A DNA stretch of 64,000 nt. Origin: Rhizobium sp. ARZ01. GTDB taxonomy: Bacteria > Pseudomonadota > Alphaproteobacteria > Rhizobiales > Rhizobiaceae. The DNA is taken from contig NZ_JACVAE010000005.1 in NCBI RefSeq assembly GCF_014851675.1, positions 186,001-250,000 on the forward strand. The letters run 5' to 3'. The notes under the pieces are model-generated. The model did not search any database. It was not told the DNA's origin and saw nothing but the letters and a program-made list of their open reading frames with translations. Below, piece by piece: positions 25,303 through 33,933 of the stretch (position 1 is the first letter of the stretch; every line of letters starts with the position of its first letter). Made by a program: the position numbers and the translations under genes.

Positions 25303-25633
25303 AAAATCATTTTCCGAAACCAGCGGTCTATTTTCGAAACCAGCGGTCAATCCTCATGGCCTCCTTCGGGCCTTTGGACCATGATCGCTGCGCTCGCCGT
25401 CCTCGGCTATGTCTTATTTAATATACGTAGCTCGATTAAAGGCGCACACTACTTCATCGTCTCAATTTAACGGCACGGGACGACTGGGGGCTTGGCATCT
25501 TCCGCCTTTTTACGGAGATTCCGATGCACCACCCTGACGGTCCTCAGGACCATGATGACGCACGATCAACTTCCCCGTACACCCCAGACTTCAAGGGAGC
25601 GTTCTCTCGGATGAACTGAGCTGGATTCAGCAG
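25303..25633. other. Intergenic region without a supported gene
   Basis: Open frames across 25108-25470 (plus) and 25544-25765 (minus) lack ribosome sites and family resemblance. I see no hairpin with a T-run and no further promoter match. Confidence 0.35.
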
Positions 25634-25786
25634 ATGTTCGACGCAGCGCGGGAAGCGTGCAGTGTTTCCGGAAATGGCGACAACGCCGAGGCCCTTGGGC
25701 GGGCGGTAATCCGTCTTTACAAAAACGGAGTACGAAAACCCGCCGTGGCGGCTAACATGCTTCAAAAGGCTTTCGGCAGAACCTAA
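25634..25786 (+). CDS. Short frame resembling a small helical protein
   Basis: The frame reads MFDAAREACSVSGNGDNAEA, then GRAVIRLYKNGVRKPAVAAN and MLQKAFGRT before TAA. It looks like genuine protein sequence (amphipathic helices, coherent codon use). The similarity in style extends upstream (LSDELSWIQQ) beyond the first ATG, where no start codon exists before a TGA, so the true 5' end may be frameshifted from ATG ATG ACG CAC near 25553. No family recognised. Confidence 0.4.
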   Translation: MFDAAREACSVSGNGDNAEALGRAVIRLYKNGVRKPAVAANMLQKAFGRT

Positions 25787-25914
25787 GGGCGTTGTGCCGG
25801 CGACACAATTTCGTTGTTGCCCGCGACAGGCGGTCTATGCCGTCGCACTCGCAGTGTGGCGGCATTTAACTCGCAATGCATTGATTGCTTGCTGGAAGCG
25901 ACGACATACGTTGA

Positions 25915-27081
25915 CTACCTCATCAACCCTGCGGCACGCAGAGCGTCCTCGATGATTTTTTGTATATCGGAGGCCTGAGCGTTCATCGTCCTATGTTCAC
26001 GACCGCCTGGTCGCCCTTCGTCATTGTCATTGGTCAGCGCTCCGGGCACGAGAACCTCGCCCGTGTGGACGTAATCTTCCGACCGCGTGTCTGCTGTATT
26101 GTTCCGACGACGATGCCCAACGTCGACAAGGCCCCAGAAGGTTGCGATCCGCAGAGTGGACGATATGCCGGTTTCCAGCATATAGGGGCCGGGCGTGCCG
26201 TAGCCCTCCGGGCCGCCGGTTGCCAGAGGCGTGCCATGGCCCATTCCATCGATTGCGTAGGATTCGATGAGTTCCCGTCCGTCCGTGCCATGCCAGACTT
26301 TGCGCACATAGCCCTGTTCATGCTCGCTGACGTAGTCTGATGTCTTGACCCCGTGGAGTCCTGCCCATTGGCGGATAATGGTCTCCATATTCGAGATGTC
26401 GACGATGCTGTCGGCAGTACCGTGCCAAACGGAAATCTTGGGCCACTTTCCCTGGTGGGGCGACGCACTGCGGACAAGTTTCTGCAGGTCGCTTTCGCTC
26501 GGCCCACCATGGCCACGCATGCGATCGAATGCTTCGGGCATGGTCGTCGCGCTGCCGTAGGGCAATCCGGCGATGATGGCACCGCCAGCAAAGACATCAG
26601 GATAGCTGGCCAACATCACTGATGACATCGCACCGCCCGCAGAAAGTCCGACTATGAAAATGCGGCTTCGGTCCAATCCGTAAGCCTTCACCATGGTCTC
26701 AATCATCTGGCGGATCGAAAGGGCTTCGCCTGCATCGCGTTTCGCATCGCCTGGCACAAACCAGTTGAAGCAGAGGTTGGCATTGTTCGCCCGCTGTTGC
26801 TCGGGGAAAAGAAGTGCAAATCCATCTCTCTCAGCCAGAACCGACCATCCGGAGCCGTCATCGTACGCTGCTGCGCTTTGCGTGCAGCCATGCAAGACAA
26901 CCACGAGCGGCGCGCCCGAGACGAGATTTTCAGGAATGAATGTCCTCGCTTTTAAGGCTCCAGGATTGGACCCGGCTATTTCCATGTCCTTCAGGCGGTC
27001 ACGAGGGGAACGACGTTTCCCCTGACCATACGCAGCTTTGAGTGCGGCAAGGCGGGCAATGGTGTCCGATAGATTTCTCAT
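25915..27081 (-). CDS. PHB depolymerase-family esterase
   Basis: A ~388-residue alpha/beta hydrolase of the extracellular PHB depolymerase/esterase family, but with no secretion signal from the chosen start. Motifs: APLVVVLHGCTQSAAAYDDG, WSVLAERDGFALLFPEQQ, the nucleophile elbow IFIVGLSAGGAMSSVMLASY and a probable catalytic His in DGMGHGTPLATGG. The insert ISVWHGTADSIVDISN carries the likely Asp. ATG 27081 (MRNLSDTIARLAALKAAYG) is preferred, with AAGGATG upstream; the frame opens at 27165. The last ~60 residues (from RRRNNTADTRSED) are an extra polar tail ending IQKIIEDALRAAGLMR. Natural ester substrate unknown. Confidence 0.88.
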   Translation of the reverse strand: MRNLSDTIARLAALKAAYGQGKRRSPRDRLKDMEIAGSNPGALKARTFIPENLVSGAPLVVVLHGCTQSAAAYDDGSGWSVLAERDGFALLFPEQQRANNANLCFNWFVPGDAKRDAGEALSIRQMIETMVKAYGLDRSRIFIVGLSAGGAMSSVMLASYPDVFAGGAIIAGLPYGSATTMPEAFDRMRGHGGPSESDLQKLVRSASPHQGKWPKISVWHGTADSIVDISNMETIIRQWAGLHGVKTSDYVSEHEQGYVRKVWHGTDGRELIESYAIDGMGHGTPLATGGPEGYGTPGPYMLETGISSTLRIATFWGLVDVGHRRRNNTADTRSEDYVHTGEVLVPGALTNDNDEGRPGGREHRTMNAQASDIQKIIEDALRAAGLMR

Positions 27082-27356
27082 TTCAGAGCATCCTTGTGTT
27101 GCAATGGCCAACGCGATGCTGACACCTCCCAACGCATGTGCGAGGGAATGGTTGCTGCATTGCACAAAAGGATAGGTAATTGGATAGAGAGGGAATCTCG
27201 AAGGCGTCCAAAAATACCGTTACCTGAACTGCAACCGCACCCCGGTTCACGTGACCTTTACCTCCACACATTCCGAGGGTCAGTATTTAGCGGTCCGCAT
27301 GCGTCAGAGGTTTCTCATGGTGATCGCTCAACGCACTGAAGAAGTGGTTTGAGTGT

Positions 27357-27725
27357 TCAGATCAACCGCGTACAGGCCTGCACGATGGCCCGCTTCAGAT
27401 CCTGAGAACAATAGGGCTTTTGCAAGGTGAGCTCATTGCTAAACTCTTCCGAAAGCCCGGGGGAGCCGTACCCACTTGCGAATAGGAAGGGTATATTGCG
27501 TCGGCGCAGTATCGTAGCCACAGGAAACGACTTTGTTCCACCGAGGTTGATATCAAGAATCGCGAAATCGATATCAGCATGAGCGGCCAATTGTAATGCC
27601 TTATCAAGCCACGCGACACTTGCAACTACTTCATGTTCCATTCCGATCAATAGGTCCTCAAGTTCCATGGCTACGAGGAACTCATCCTCAACGATCAGAA
27701 TTCGCCTCGTTACCGGCCTGGCCAC
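27357..27725 (-). CDS. Single-domain response regulator
   Basis: A 122-residue receiver domain with no output domain. RRILIVEDEFLVAMELEDLL carries the acidic pocket, DFAILDINLGG the phosphorylated Asp, and TLQKPYCSQDLKRAI the conserved Lys-Pro. The GTG start at 27725 has GGGAGGG 6 bases upstream, inside the end of the kinase gene, so the two genes overlap by 38 bases and are translationally coupled. In rhizobia such receivers are partners of HWE kinases and modulate the general stress pathway or other two-component outputs; the partner here is evidently the upstream kinase. Confidence 0.88.
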   Translation of the reverse strand: MARPVTRRILIVEDEFLVAMELEDLLIGMEHEVVASVAWLDKALQLAAHADIDFAILDINLGGTKSFPVATILRRRNIPFLFASGYGSPGLSEEFSNELTLQKPYCSQDLKRAIVQACTRLI

Positions 27726-30700
27726 TACGCCCTCCCATAATTTCTCGGCCAGCGGGCATTGGTGCAATAATGGTGCACTCGAGGCCGGAGGACTTGTACT
27801 CAACTCGCACCTCTCCGTTAAGTTCCGACGCGAGTGCACGCTCGATCAGGCGCGAGCCGAACCCCCTGCGCGTCGGCATGGCCACCGGCGGTCCGCCACG
27901 CTCATGCCAATGCAGGACAAGACGGCGGTCGGCGTCCTCCTCTTCGATCTGCCACACGACCACGACCTGTCCGCCTTCCGAGGTAAGCGCGCCGTACTTG
28001 GCGGCATTCGTGCTGAGTTCGTGCAGAGCCATGGAGAACGCGAGCGCAGCGCTCGGAGCGAGCCTGATGTCGGGGCCTTCGACCCTGAAGCGGTTTTCAC
28101 CCCCAGCGTGCGGCTTGACAGTATCGATGACGATGTCGGCCAGATTGGCGCTTTGCCAGCTCTCACGTGTCAAGGCATCGTGCGCCTTGGCCAAGTTGAT
28201 CAGCCGCGAACCGAAAGCATCCCGCGCTTCGTCCAGCGTTGATGCGTGACCAAGTGTCTGGGAGGCGATAGACTGGATGACTGCCATCGTATTCTTGACC
28301 CGATGGTTGAGCTCGTCCATCAACGTTTTCCGGTGCTCGTCGGCGCGTCGGCGTTCGGTCATGTCTCTTGCAATCGTGGACGCACCGATGACCCTGCCTG
28401 CACTGTTCCTCAGCGGCGAAACGGTCAGCGAAACCCAGACTAGGGTTCCATCCTTCCTCCTGCGAAGCGTTTCGTAATGCTGAATGTGGTCGCCCCGTCC
28501 GACACGCTCGAGGATACCCAATTCCTCATCGTGGCGGTCCGGCGGCACCAAGGTCATGATGGATTTGTGGACAATTTCGTTGGCAGCATAGCCGAAAAGA
28601 CGTTCTGCCCCTGTATTCCAACTCGTCACGGTGCCCATGAGCGATTTGCTTATGATGGCGTCGTCCGATGACTCGACGATCGCGGCCAGGCGTTGCGCCA
28701 CCGCTTCAGCCTGCTTTCGCTCGGTGATATCCACCAGCATGTTCACTGCCCCGGTTACCTTGCCCGAGGCGTCGCGCAAGGGGGTAGGGTAGGCCAGGAA
28801 GGGCACGCGAACGCCGTCGGGACGCTCGGCCACCGCTTCGGTACCCTCTATCGCCCGCTTCTCTTTCAGTGCGATCGCCATCGGGCACTCGTCATGGGGT
28901 AAGATCGTGCCGTCGGGGCGATACATGCGCCAGGAGCCACACCATGCATCCGAGCCCAATGCCGGTTTGCGACCCCACAGTTCGGCTGCGGCTGGATTAT
29001 AGGATGTGATCCGGCCCTCCGCATCTGTGGTGTAGACTGCACCCGGCAGCGCCTCAATGAGTTCCTTGAAGTGCTGTTCGCTGGCGCGGACGGCACTCTC
29101 GCCCCTTCTGCGGTCGGTGATGTCCTCGATCGCGAGCAAGATCAACTCGTGTCGGCCGCCTCCCTGGACGAGCTTTCGTGCATTGAGCATCATCAAGCGG
29201 TGACCGATGTCACGAAACTCGTGTTCGACTTCGTAGTCGGTGACGTCCTGGCTTTTCGGAAGCACAGCCTCAAGGAGCGTCCGTAGCGCGGGAATGTCCC
29301 ATTGCCGGTTGCCAAGATCATAAAGCAGGTTGCCTCGCGTTTCCTTCTCGTTGACCTGGAACAACTGATAAAAGGCGGCATTGGCTGACTGAACCCGCAG
29401 GTCACCGTCCAGAACAAGCAAGGGCTGCCTGATCGTTTCCACGATGGCCTCGGCATAAACTCTCGCGTCGTTGGCCGCCTGGGCGGCGGTTTGCCGCTCG
29501 GTAATGTCGCTAAAGGTGATGACAACGCCAGCGATGTGGTTGTCGCGCGTACGGTAGGGGAGCATCCGCCGCAGGTACCAGCGTCCTGCATCGCTCGTGA
29601 CCTCGGACTCGATGGTGGTGAGGTTCTTGAGCACAGTCCGGGCGTCGCAGAGCAGGTTCTCGTCCAAGAACTTCCGTGCAAAGTGCGAGATGGGGCGACC
29701 AATGTCGGACGACACCAGATCGAACAGTTCCTTCGTGGCGGGTGCGAACCAGTTGATCGTCAGCTTGTCATCCAGAAACAGCGTTGCCGTCTCCGATCCC
29801 GCCAGCAGGTTGTTCAGGTCATTGGTGGTGCGCTCGAGCTCGGAGATCTTGTGCTGAAGCTGGCTGTTGACGGTGTTCAGTTCCTCGTTGAATGACTGCA
29901 ACTCCTCCTTGGAGGTTTCCAGTTCCTCGTTGGTGGATTGTAGCTCCTCGTTCATCGAGATCGCTTCCTCGTTCGAGCCCTTCAAATCCTCGTTCACGGT
30001 TTCAAGATGCTCGATGGTGTTGCGCAACTCGGCGCGCATCAAAATCAGCTCGTCCTCGAGTGCTTGCTCGCCGGAAGTCGTTTCCATGATATCGTCGCGA
30101 ACGTTCGCCTGGTTCGATTTTGCAATTGGCACCCTTGGCACGAAGCTCACCAGAGTGAGCTTGCCGCCTTGTGGTGATGTGGGCAACGGCGTCACCGTTA
30201 TCTCCACATCCCGTGGCTCTCCGCTCTGAAGTACACGGCCATGGACCGAAATGATCTTGCCGCCTTTCGAGGCTTCGCGTATCGCACCGCGAAGTTTCAG
30301 GCCCAATCCATCACGCGCCATTGCCAACAGATCCCTCGTTGGCTCGCCCGATGGCTGCTCCAGGTAATCACGCGTTGATCCGTGGAAGTACACGACGCGG
30401 CCCTTGTGGTCGATCAACACAGAAGCAGGTGCACGCTCCAGCAAGGCCCTGCGCGCGATGTCGGCCATAGGCTCGGAGGTCGTTTGCGATGGCGTCGGCC
30501 GCGACTCGCCCGCAGAGCCAGGCTCGTCCCGGTCACGTACCTGGCGATAGTCGATGAGATTGTGCCGGGTCGGCCCGGTCCTCCTGTAGATGCGCCATTT
30601 CTTCGAGATGGTGTCGAAGAGATCGTCATATCGTCCGATTGTCTCGGCATTGCCCAAGAACAGATGCCCATCGGGGTGCAGGGCGTAGTGCCATTGGGCG

Positions 30701-32082
30701 ATGACGCGTTGTTGGGCCTCTGCTTCCAGATAGATCAGGAAATTGCGGCAGGTAACAAGGTCCAAACGTGAGAACGGCGGATCGCGTAGCAAGTTCTGTG
30801 TCGCGAACAGCACCATGTCGCGAAGCTGCTTGCTGACCTGATAGGAGCCGTCAAGCCTTTCGAAGAAGCGCCGGATGCGCTCGGGCGGGAATCCTGCGAG
30901 GGCGGCGGCGGGATAGATGCCTTCGCGCGCCTTGCGCAGATTGTCCTCCTGCGCATCTGTGGCGAAGACCTTCAGGTCGAAGCGCTTTCCGGCAGCTTCG
31001 GCCTGTTCGGTAATCAGTATGGCGACGGAATAGGCTTCTTCTCCTGTAGCGCAGGCGGGAACCCAGACCCGGATCGATCCGCCGCTCTCGCGCTCTGCAA
31101 CAAGAGGCCCAATCACCAGTTCGGCGAGCGCCTTCCATGCTTCTAGGTCGCGGAAAAAGCCCGTGACGCTAATCATCAGGTCAGCCGCCAACATCGCAAC
31201 TTCTTCCGGGTTTTCCCGCAAGTCGTCGAGATAGTTCGCGAGCGTCTCGATATTTCGCAGCCCCATGCGGCGATGGATGCGTCGCCTGAGCGTGTTGCGC
31301 TTGTAATTGCCGAAATCGTGTCCGCTGTTAGCGTGCACTTCCTCCAGAACTTGTTCAATTGTTGCCGTTCCCTTCGCAGAGACGGGTTCAACGTCAGTCG
31401 AAGTGGTAACGTAGCCATGACGGACATAGGCGATCAAGGTCTCTGGCATTTTGTCGGGAGCAAGCACATGGTCGGCAAGACCCGCGGCAATTGCGCTTCT
31501 CGGCATACCATCAAACTTTGCACTATCAGGTGCTTGCACCAGGCTCATGCCACCTTCTGCGCGGATCTCCTTCAGCCCCTCGGTGCCGTCGCTACCTGTT
31601 CCGGAAAGCACGATCGCGACAGAACGTTGCCGCTGCCCCGCCGCGATCGAGGCAAACAAAACATCGACGGGATGCCGCTGCCCGCGCGGTTCCATCGGCC
31701 GCGACACATCCAATCCTCCTTCGGTCAATTTAAGATCAGTGTCGGGGGCGATGACATAGACTTGGTTAGGCACAAGCGTGATTTCGTCCTCGACCTGCAC
31801 CACTGGCATCGCGGTGCGTCCGCTGAGGATGCTCGCCATTTCACTCTCACGGTTGGGATCGAGATGTAGAACCACCACGAAGGCGCATCCACTGTCGGGC
31901 GGCATGGCATCGAAGAAACTGCCCAGTGCCTCTATGCCGCCTGCCGAGGCTCCGATGCCGACGACGGGAATGTCCGGGGCGGAGGCGGACGTGTTTTCTG
32001 TCGCCTCGGAGATTCGCCTTCCCCTGGCTCTCTTGTGCCCCGTATTGTCACTGTTTATCGCTGGCTGTTTCGCCATTGGCAT
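27688..32082 (-). CDS. CheB-CheR-PAS hybrid sensor, HWE histidine kinase
   Basis: A 1464-residue fusion. Residues ~35-225: CheB-type methylesterase without receiver (VVGIGASAGGIEAL with catalytic Ser, VVVLHLDPN with His, VLSGTGSDGTEGL). Residues ~245-510: CheR-type methyltransferase (NTLRRRIHRRMGL, WVPACATGEEAYSVAIL for SAM, LDLVTCRNFLIYL). A long coiled coil (~660-750) is built of ELQSTNEELETSKEELQSFN-like heptads. Several PAS domains follow up to ~1250, with ITFSDITERQ-type ends. Residues ~1255-1460: HWE kinase core with phospho-His in ELNHRVKNTMAVIQSIA and ATP site ELSTNAAKYGALT. No membrane segments, so cytoplasmic sensing. It may methylate and demethylate protein Glu residues as well as signal by phosphotransfer; the ligand is unknown. 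Coupled to the receiver downstream. Confidence 0.93.
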   Translation of the reverse strand: MPMAKQPAINSDNTGHKRARGRRISEATENTSASAPDIPVVGIGASAGGIEALGSFFDAMPPDSGCAFVVVLHLDPNRESEMASILSGRTAMPVVQVEDEITLVPNQVYVIAPDTDLKLTEGGLDVSRPMEPRGQRHPVDVLFASIAAGQRQRSVAIVLSGTGSDGTEGLKEIRAEGGMSLVQAPDSAKFDGMPRSAIAAGLADHVLAPDKMPETLIAYVRHGYVTTSTDVEPVSAKGTATIEQVLEEVHANSGHDFGNYKRNTLRRRIHRRMGLRNIETLANYLDDLRENPEEVAMLAADLMISVTGFFRDLEAWKALAELVIGPLVAERESGGSIRVWVPACATGEEAYSVAILITEQAEAAGKRFDLKVFATDAQEDNLRKAREGIYPAAALAGFPPERIRRFFERLDGSYQVSKQLRDMVLFATQNLLRDPPFSRLDLVTCRNFLIYLEAEAQQRVIAQWHYALHPDGHLFLGNAETIGRYDDLFDTISKKWRIYRRTGPTRHNLIDYRQVRDRDEPGSAGESRPTPSQTTSEPMADIARRALLERAPASVLIDHKGRVVYFHGSTRDYLEQPSGEPTRDLLAMARDGLGLKLRGAIREASKGGKIISVHGRVLQSGEPRDVEITVTPLPTSPQGGKLTLVSFVPRVPIAKSNQANVRDDIMETTSGEQALEDELILMRAELRNTIEHLETVNEDLKGSNEEAISMNEELQSTNEELETSKEELQSFNEELNTVNSQLQHKISELERTTNDLNNLLAGSETATLFLDDKLTINWFAPATKELFDLVSSDIGRPISHFARKFLDENLLCDARTVLKNLTTIESEVTSDAGRWYLRRMLPYRTRDNHIAGVVITFSDITERQTAAQAANDARVYAEAIVETIRQPLLVLDGDLRVQSANAAFYQLFQVNEKETRGNLLYDLGNRQWDIPALRTLLEAVLPKSQDVTDYEVEHEFRDIGHRLMMLNARKLVQGGGRHELILLAIEDITDRRRGESAVRASEQHFKELIEALPGAVYTTDAEGRITSYNPAAAELWGRKPALGSDAWCGSWRMYRPDGTILPHDECPMAIALKEKRAIEGTEAVAERPDGVRVPFLAYPTPLRDASGKVTGAVNMLVDITERKQAEAVAQRLAAIVESSDDAIISKSLMGTVTSWNTGAERLFGYAANEIVHKSIMTLVPPDRHDEELGILERVGRGDHIQHYETLRRRKDGTLVWVSLTVSPLRNSAGRVIGASTIARDMTERRRADEHRKTLMDELNHRVKNTMAVIQSIASQTLGHASTLDEARDAFGSRLINLAKAHDALTRESWQSANLADIVIDTVKPHAGGENRFRVEGPDIRLAPSAALAFSMALHELSTNAAKYGALTSEGGQVVVVWQIEEEDADRRLVLHWHERGGPPVAMPTRRGFGSRLIERALASELNGEVRVEYKSSGLECTIIAPMPAGREIMGGRSGQAGNEANSDR

Positions 32083-32287
32083 GCCCGTTCAGTGTTCCAA
32101 GGTCGCCATCATATCGCGACCTCCGCACTGGTGCGAAACATCAGCGTTGCATAGATGTACCGCTCTCGCAATCAAACCGCTGACCCGATGATGCGGTCGG
32201 GATCCGTCCGTAGTGGCCGATGTGAGCGCGGTGTCTCCGTAACGGTCACTGAACGCCCGTGTATAGATCGAGGCGTTGGAGGCAGAT

Positions 32288-32449
32288 ATGAAGAATCCGA
32301 AATCTCCTGCCGAAAAAGCCAAACAGTCGTCCGACGGTCTGATGAAGAATGCGGCCAGGGAAGAGCGCGAATCGAGTTCTCCACAAAAGAAGGGCGCTTC
32401 CCCGATTCGAAGAGCGTTCGAGGAGTTCGGACGGCAAGAGTGCTGGTGA
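32288..32449 (+). CDS. Small hydrophilic basic protein (53 aa)
   Basis: ATG with TTGGAGG 7 bases upstream opens 53 residues, Lys/Ser/Glu-rich and without hydrophobic segments (MKNPKSPAEKAKQSSDGLMK, ending FEEFGRQECW). The composition resembles disordered stress proteins such as the one at 25056-25232. One frame over, the end would read SAGEKQES, so a late frameshift is possible. Function unknown. Confidence 0.5.
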   Translation: MKNPKSPAEKAKQSSDGLMKNAAREERESSSPQKKGASPIRRAFEEFGRQECW

Positions 32450-32594
32450 AAAGCAGGAGAGCTAAAGGCGCTACTCTTGTTTCGTGGGAATCGGAACCCG
32501 CGCTCCCTTCTATGGTGACAATCGCTGGTGGTCATAGGCGGATTCATCGCCGCTCATCTGCTCAGACGCCATCATCGCTAGGTTACGAAGGTCT

Positions 32595-32619
32595 GGAACA
32601 AAAGGGCGCGGCAACTGTT
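32595..32619 (+). promoter_or_regulatory. EcfG-like promoter, one mismatch
   Basis: GGAAC, 16-base spacer, TGTT (consensus CGTT). The -10 ends 41 bases before the ATG at 32660, a good distance for driving the two stress-type genes that follow. Confidence 0.55.
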
Positions 32620-32659
32620 CACTGGGTCCATGCCAATTTTGGTCCTGAGGAGCAAGTTC

Positions 32660-32983
32660 ATGAAATCCATGTTTATAGGAGCCTTCGTCCTGGCGGCGAC
32701 GGCAACGGCGGTTGGTGCCCAGACAAGCGCGCCAGCGGCTAAGCCTGGTGATACCCCAGCGATCGCCACGCCTGACCAGCAGAACCCGGCAGCCCCCGTG
32801 GCAGGGGAAAACAGCTTTACAGAAGGCCAGGCAAAGGACCGTTTCGCTGAAGCTGGGTACAGCGACATTACCGACCTAAAACTCGATGAGAGTGGAGTGT
32901 GGCGGGCGAAGGCAGCGAAGGACGGGAAGGCTGTCGGCCTCTCGCTCGATTACCAGGGCAACATTGTTGCCAGTGCACTCTAA
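32660..32983 (+). CDS. Small exported PepSY-like protein
   Basis: A 107-residue protein with a Sec signal (MKSMFIGAFVLAATATAVGA, cleavage before QTSAPA), a Pro/Ala-rich linker, then a ~50-residue domain. That domain reads FTEGQAKDRFAEAGYSDITD, followed by a strand-rich end with GVWRAKAAKDGKAVGLSLD. It resembles half of a PepSY/BLIP-like unit that inhibits proteases or binds periplasmic partners. ATG 32660 has TGAGGAG 8 bases upstream; an ATG at 32630 without a ribosome site is rejected. It lies 12 bases before the next gene and under a probable stress promoter. Confidence 0.8.
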   Translation: MKSMFIGAFVLAATATAVGAQTSAPAAKPGDTPAIATPDQQNPAAPVAGENSFTEGQAKDRFAEAGYSDITDLKLDESGVWRAKAAKDGKAVGLSLDYQGNIVASAL

Positions 32984-32995
32984 GGGAGAAACAAA

Positions 32996-33589
32996 ATGAG
33001 AACCGTAACCGGCCTATTTGACACTTATAACGATGCCCGCCGTGCCGTGGCCGCACTGGAATCGGAGGGGATCCCCTCGAAGGACATAAGCATTGTTTCA
33101 CATCGATCTGCCTCAGAAGGTGATGAAACGTTCGCGGCAGAAGGCGCAAGTTCGGGAGTTGGACTGGGCGCATTGGCAGGGGGCACAGGTGGCCTGCTCG
33201 CAGGTCTGGGGCTTTTGGCAATCCCGGGCGTTGGGCCTGTCGTTGCCGCAGGGTGGTTGGCTGCTACAGCTGCTGGGGCTGCGGCTGGCGCTGTCGCGGG
33301 TGGCGCAGCAGGTGGCATTATTGGCGCAATGATAAACGCTGGCGTTTCGGAAGAAGACGCGAACGTGTATGCGGAGGGCGTTCGTCGCGGCGGATCGATG
33401 GTTGTTGCAAAGGTCGACGATCCCCTAGTTCCCGTAGCGGAGGACGTACTTCAACGCTCAAACCGAGTGGATGTCGTTGCGCGTCGGACCTCCTACCAGG
33501 AGGGCGGATGGAGCCGATTCGATGAGGCTTCCCCTGTTCTGACGCCTGAGCAGATTGACGAAGAGCGCCGGCGCTGGCGCGATCTCTGA
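32996..33589 (+). CDS. General stress protein 17M-like, glycine-zipper membrane domain
   Basis: A 197-residue protein. Residues 1-40 match the GSP-17M/YflT-like start: TVTGLFDTYNDARRAVAALE, then GIPSKDISIVSHR. The middle (residues ~45-120) is a long Gly/Ala-rich segment (LLAGLGLLAIPGVGPVVAAG, AAGAVAGGAAGGIIGAMI) like a glycine-zipper that inserts in or bridges membranes. The C-terminal 60 residues return to a ferredoxin-like end (EEDANVYAEGVRRGGSMVVA). GGGAG lies 9 bases upstream. Co-transcribed with the preceding exported protein. Stress role inferred from family and promoter. Confidence 0.85.
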   Translation: MRTVTGLFDTYNDARRAVAALESEGIPSKDISIVSHRSASEGDETFAAEGASSGVGLGALAGGTGGLLAGLGLLAIPGVGPVVAAGWLAATAAGAAAGAVAGGAAGGIIGAMINAGVSEEDANVYAEGVRRGGSMVVAKVDDPLVPVAEDVLQRSNRVDVVARRTSYQEGGWSRFDEASPVLTPEQIDEERRRWRDL

Positions 33590-33597
33590 CGTGCAAA

Positions 33598-33621
33598 CGC
33601 GCCCGGGGAAATCCGGGCGCG
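33598..33621 (+). terminator. Strong hairpin after the stress gene pair
   Basis: CGCGCCCGG and CCGGGCGCG pair perfectly (9 bp) around GGAAAT, starting 8 bases past the stop at 33589. No T-run follows, but stability and position favour termination. Confidence 0.65.
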
Positions 33622-33933
33622 AAACACTGACTTCTCTACGAGAATCGCAGCCATTCGAGCTTCAATCCGGAGCTTTCCTATTGAATTATGTTCGACGCCG
33701 TAACTTTTTCACTCGAGCGGCGTTCTTCAACTTCGAAAGAGGAAACGTCATATGCTGGAGCGTGGCAATCTTCCGGCCACCAGCTGCCAGTGCGTCCGGG
33801 GCCCGATGGCGACAACCGGCGGCCAATTTCCGGCTAACGCCTATAGACGACCCGTATTTAGCCACAATTTGATTCGCGAATCGCAGAAACCAAATTGCTT
33901 TTGCACCGTTTCTGGACGGTGGAGGTATCGAGT
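33622..33933. other. Region upstream of ku with two palindromes
   Basis: No gene is supported; a frame starting at 33752 overlaps ku and looks random. GATTCGCGAATC at 33871-33882 is a perfect 12-base palindrome. CAGAAAC at 33884-33890 pairs with GTTTCTG at 33908-33914. Both lie within 65 bases of the ku start and could be regulatory. No EcfG-type match was found here. Confidence 0.45.
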
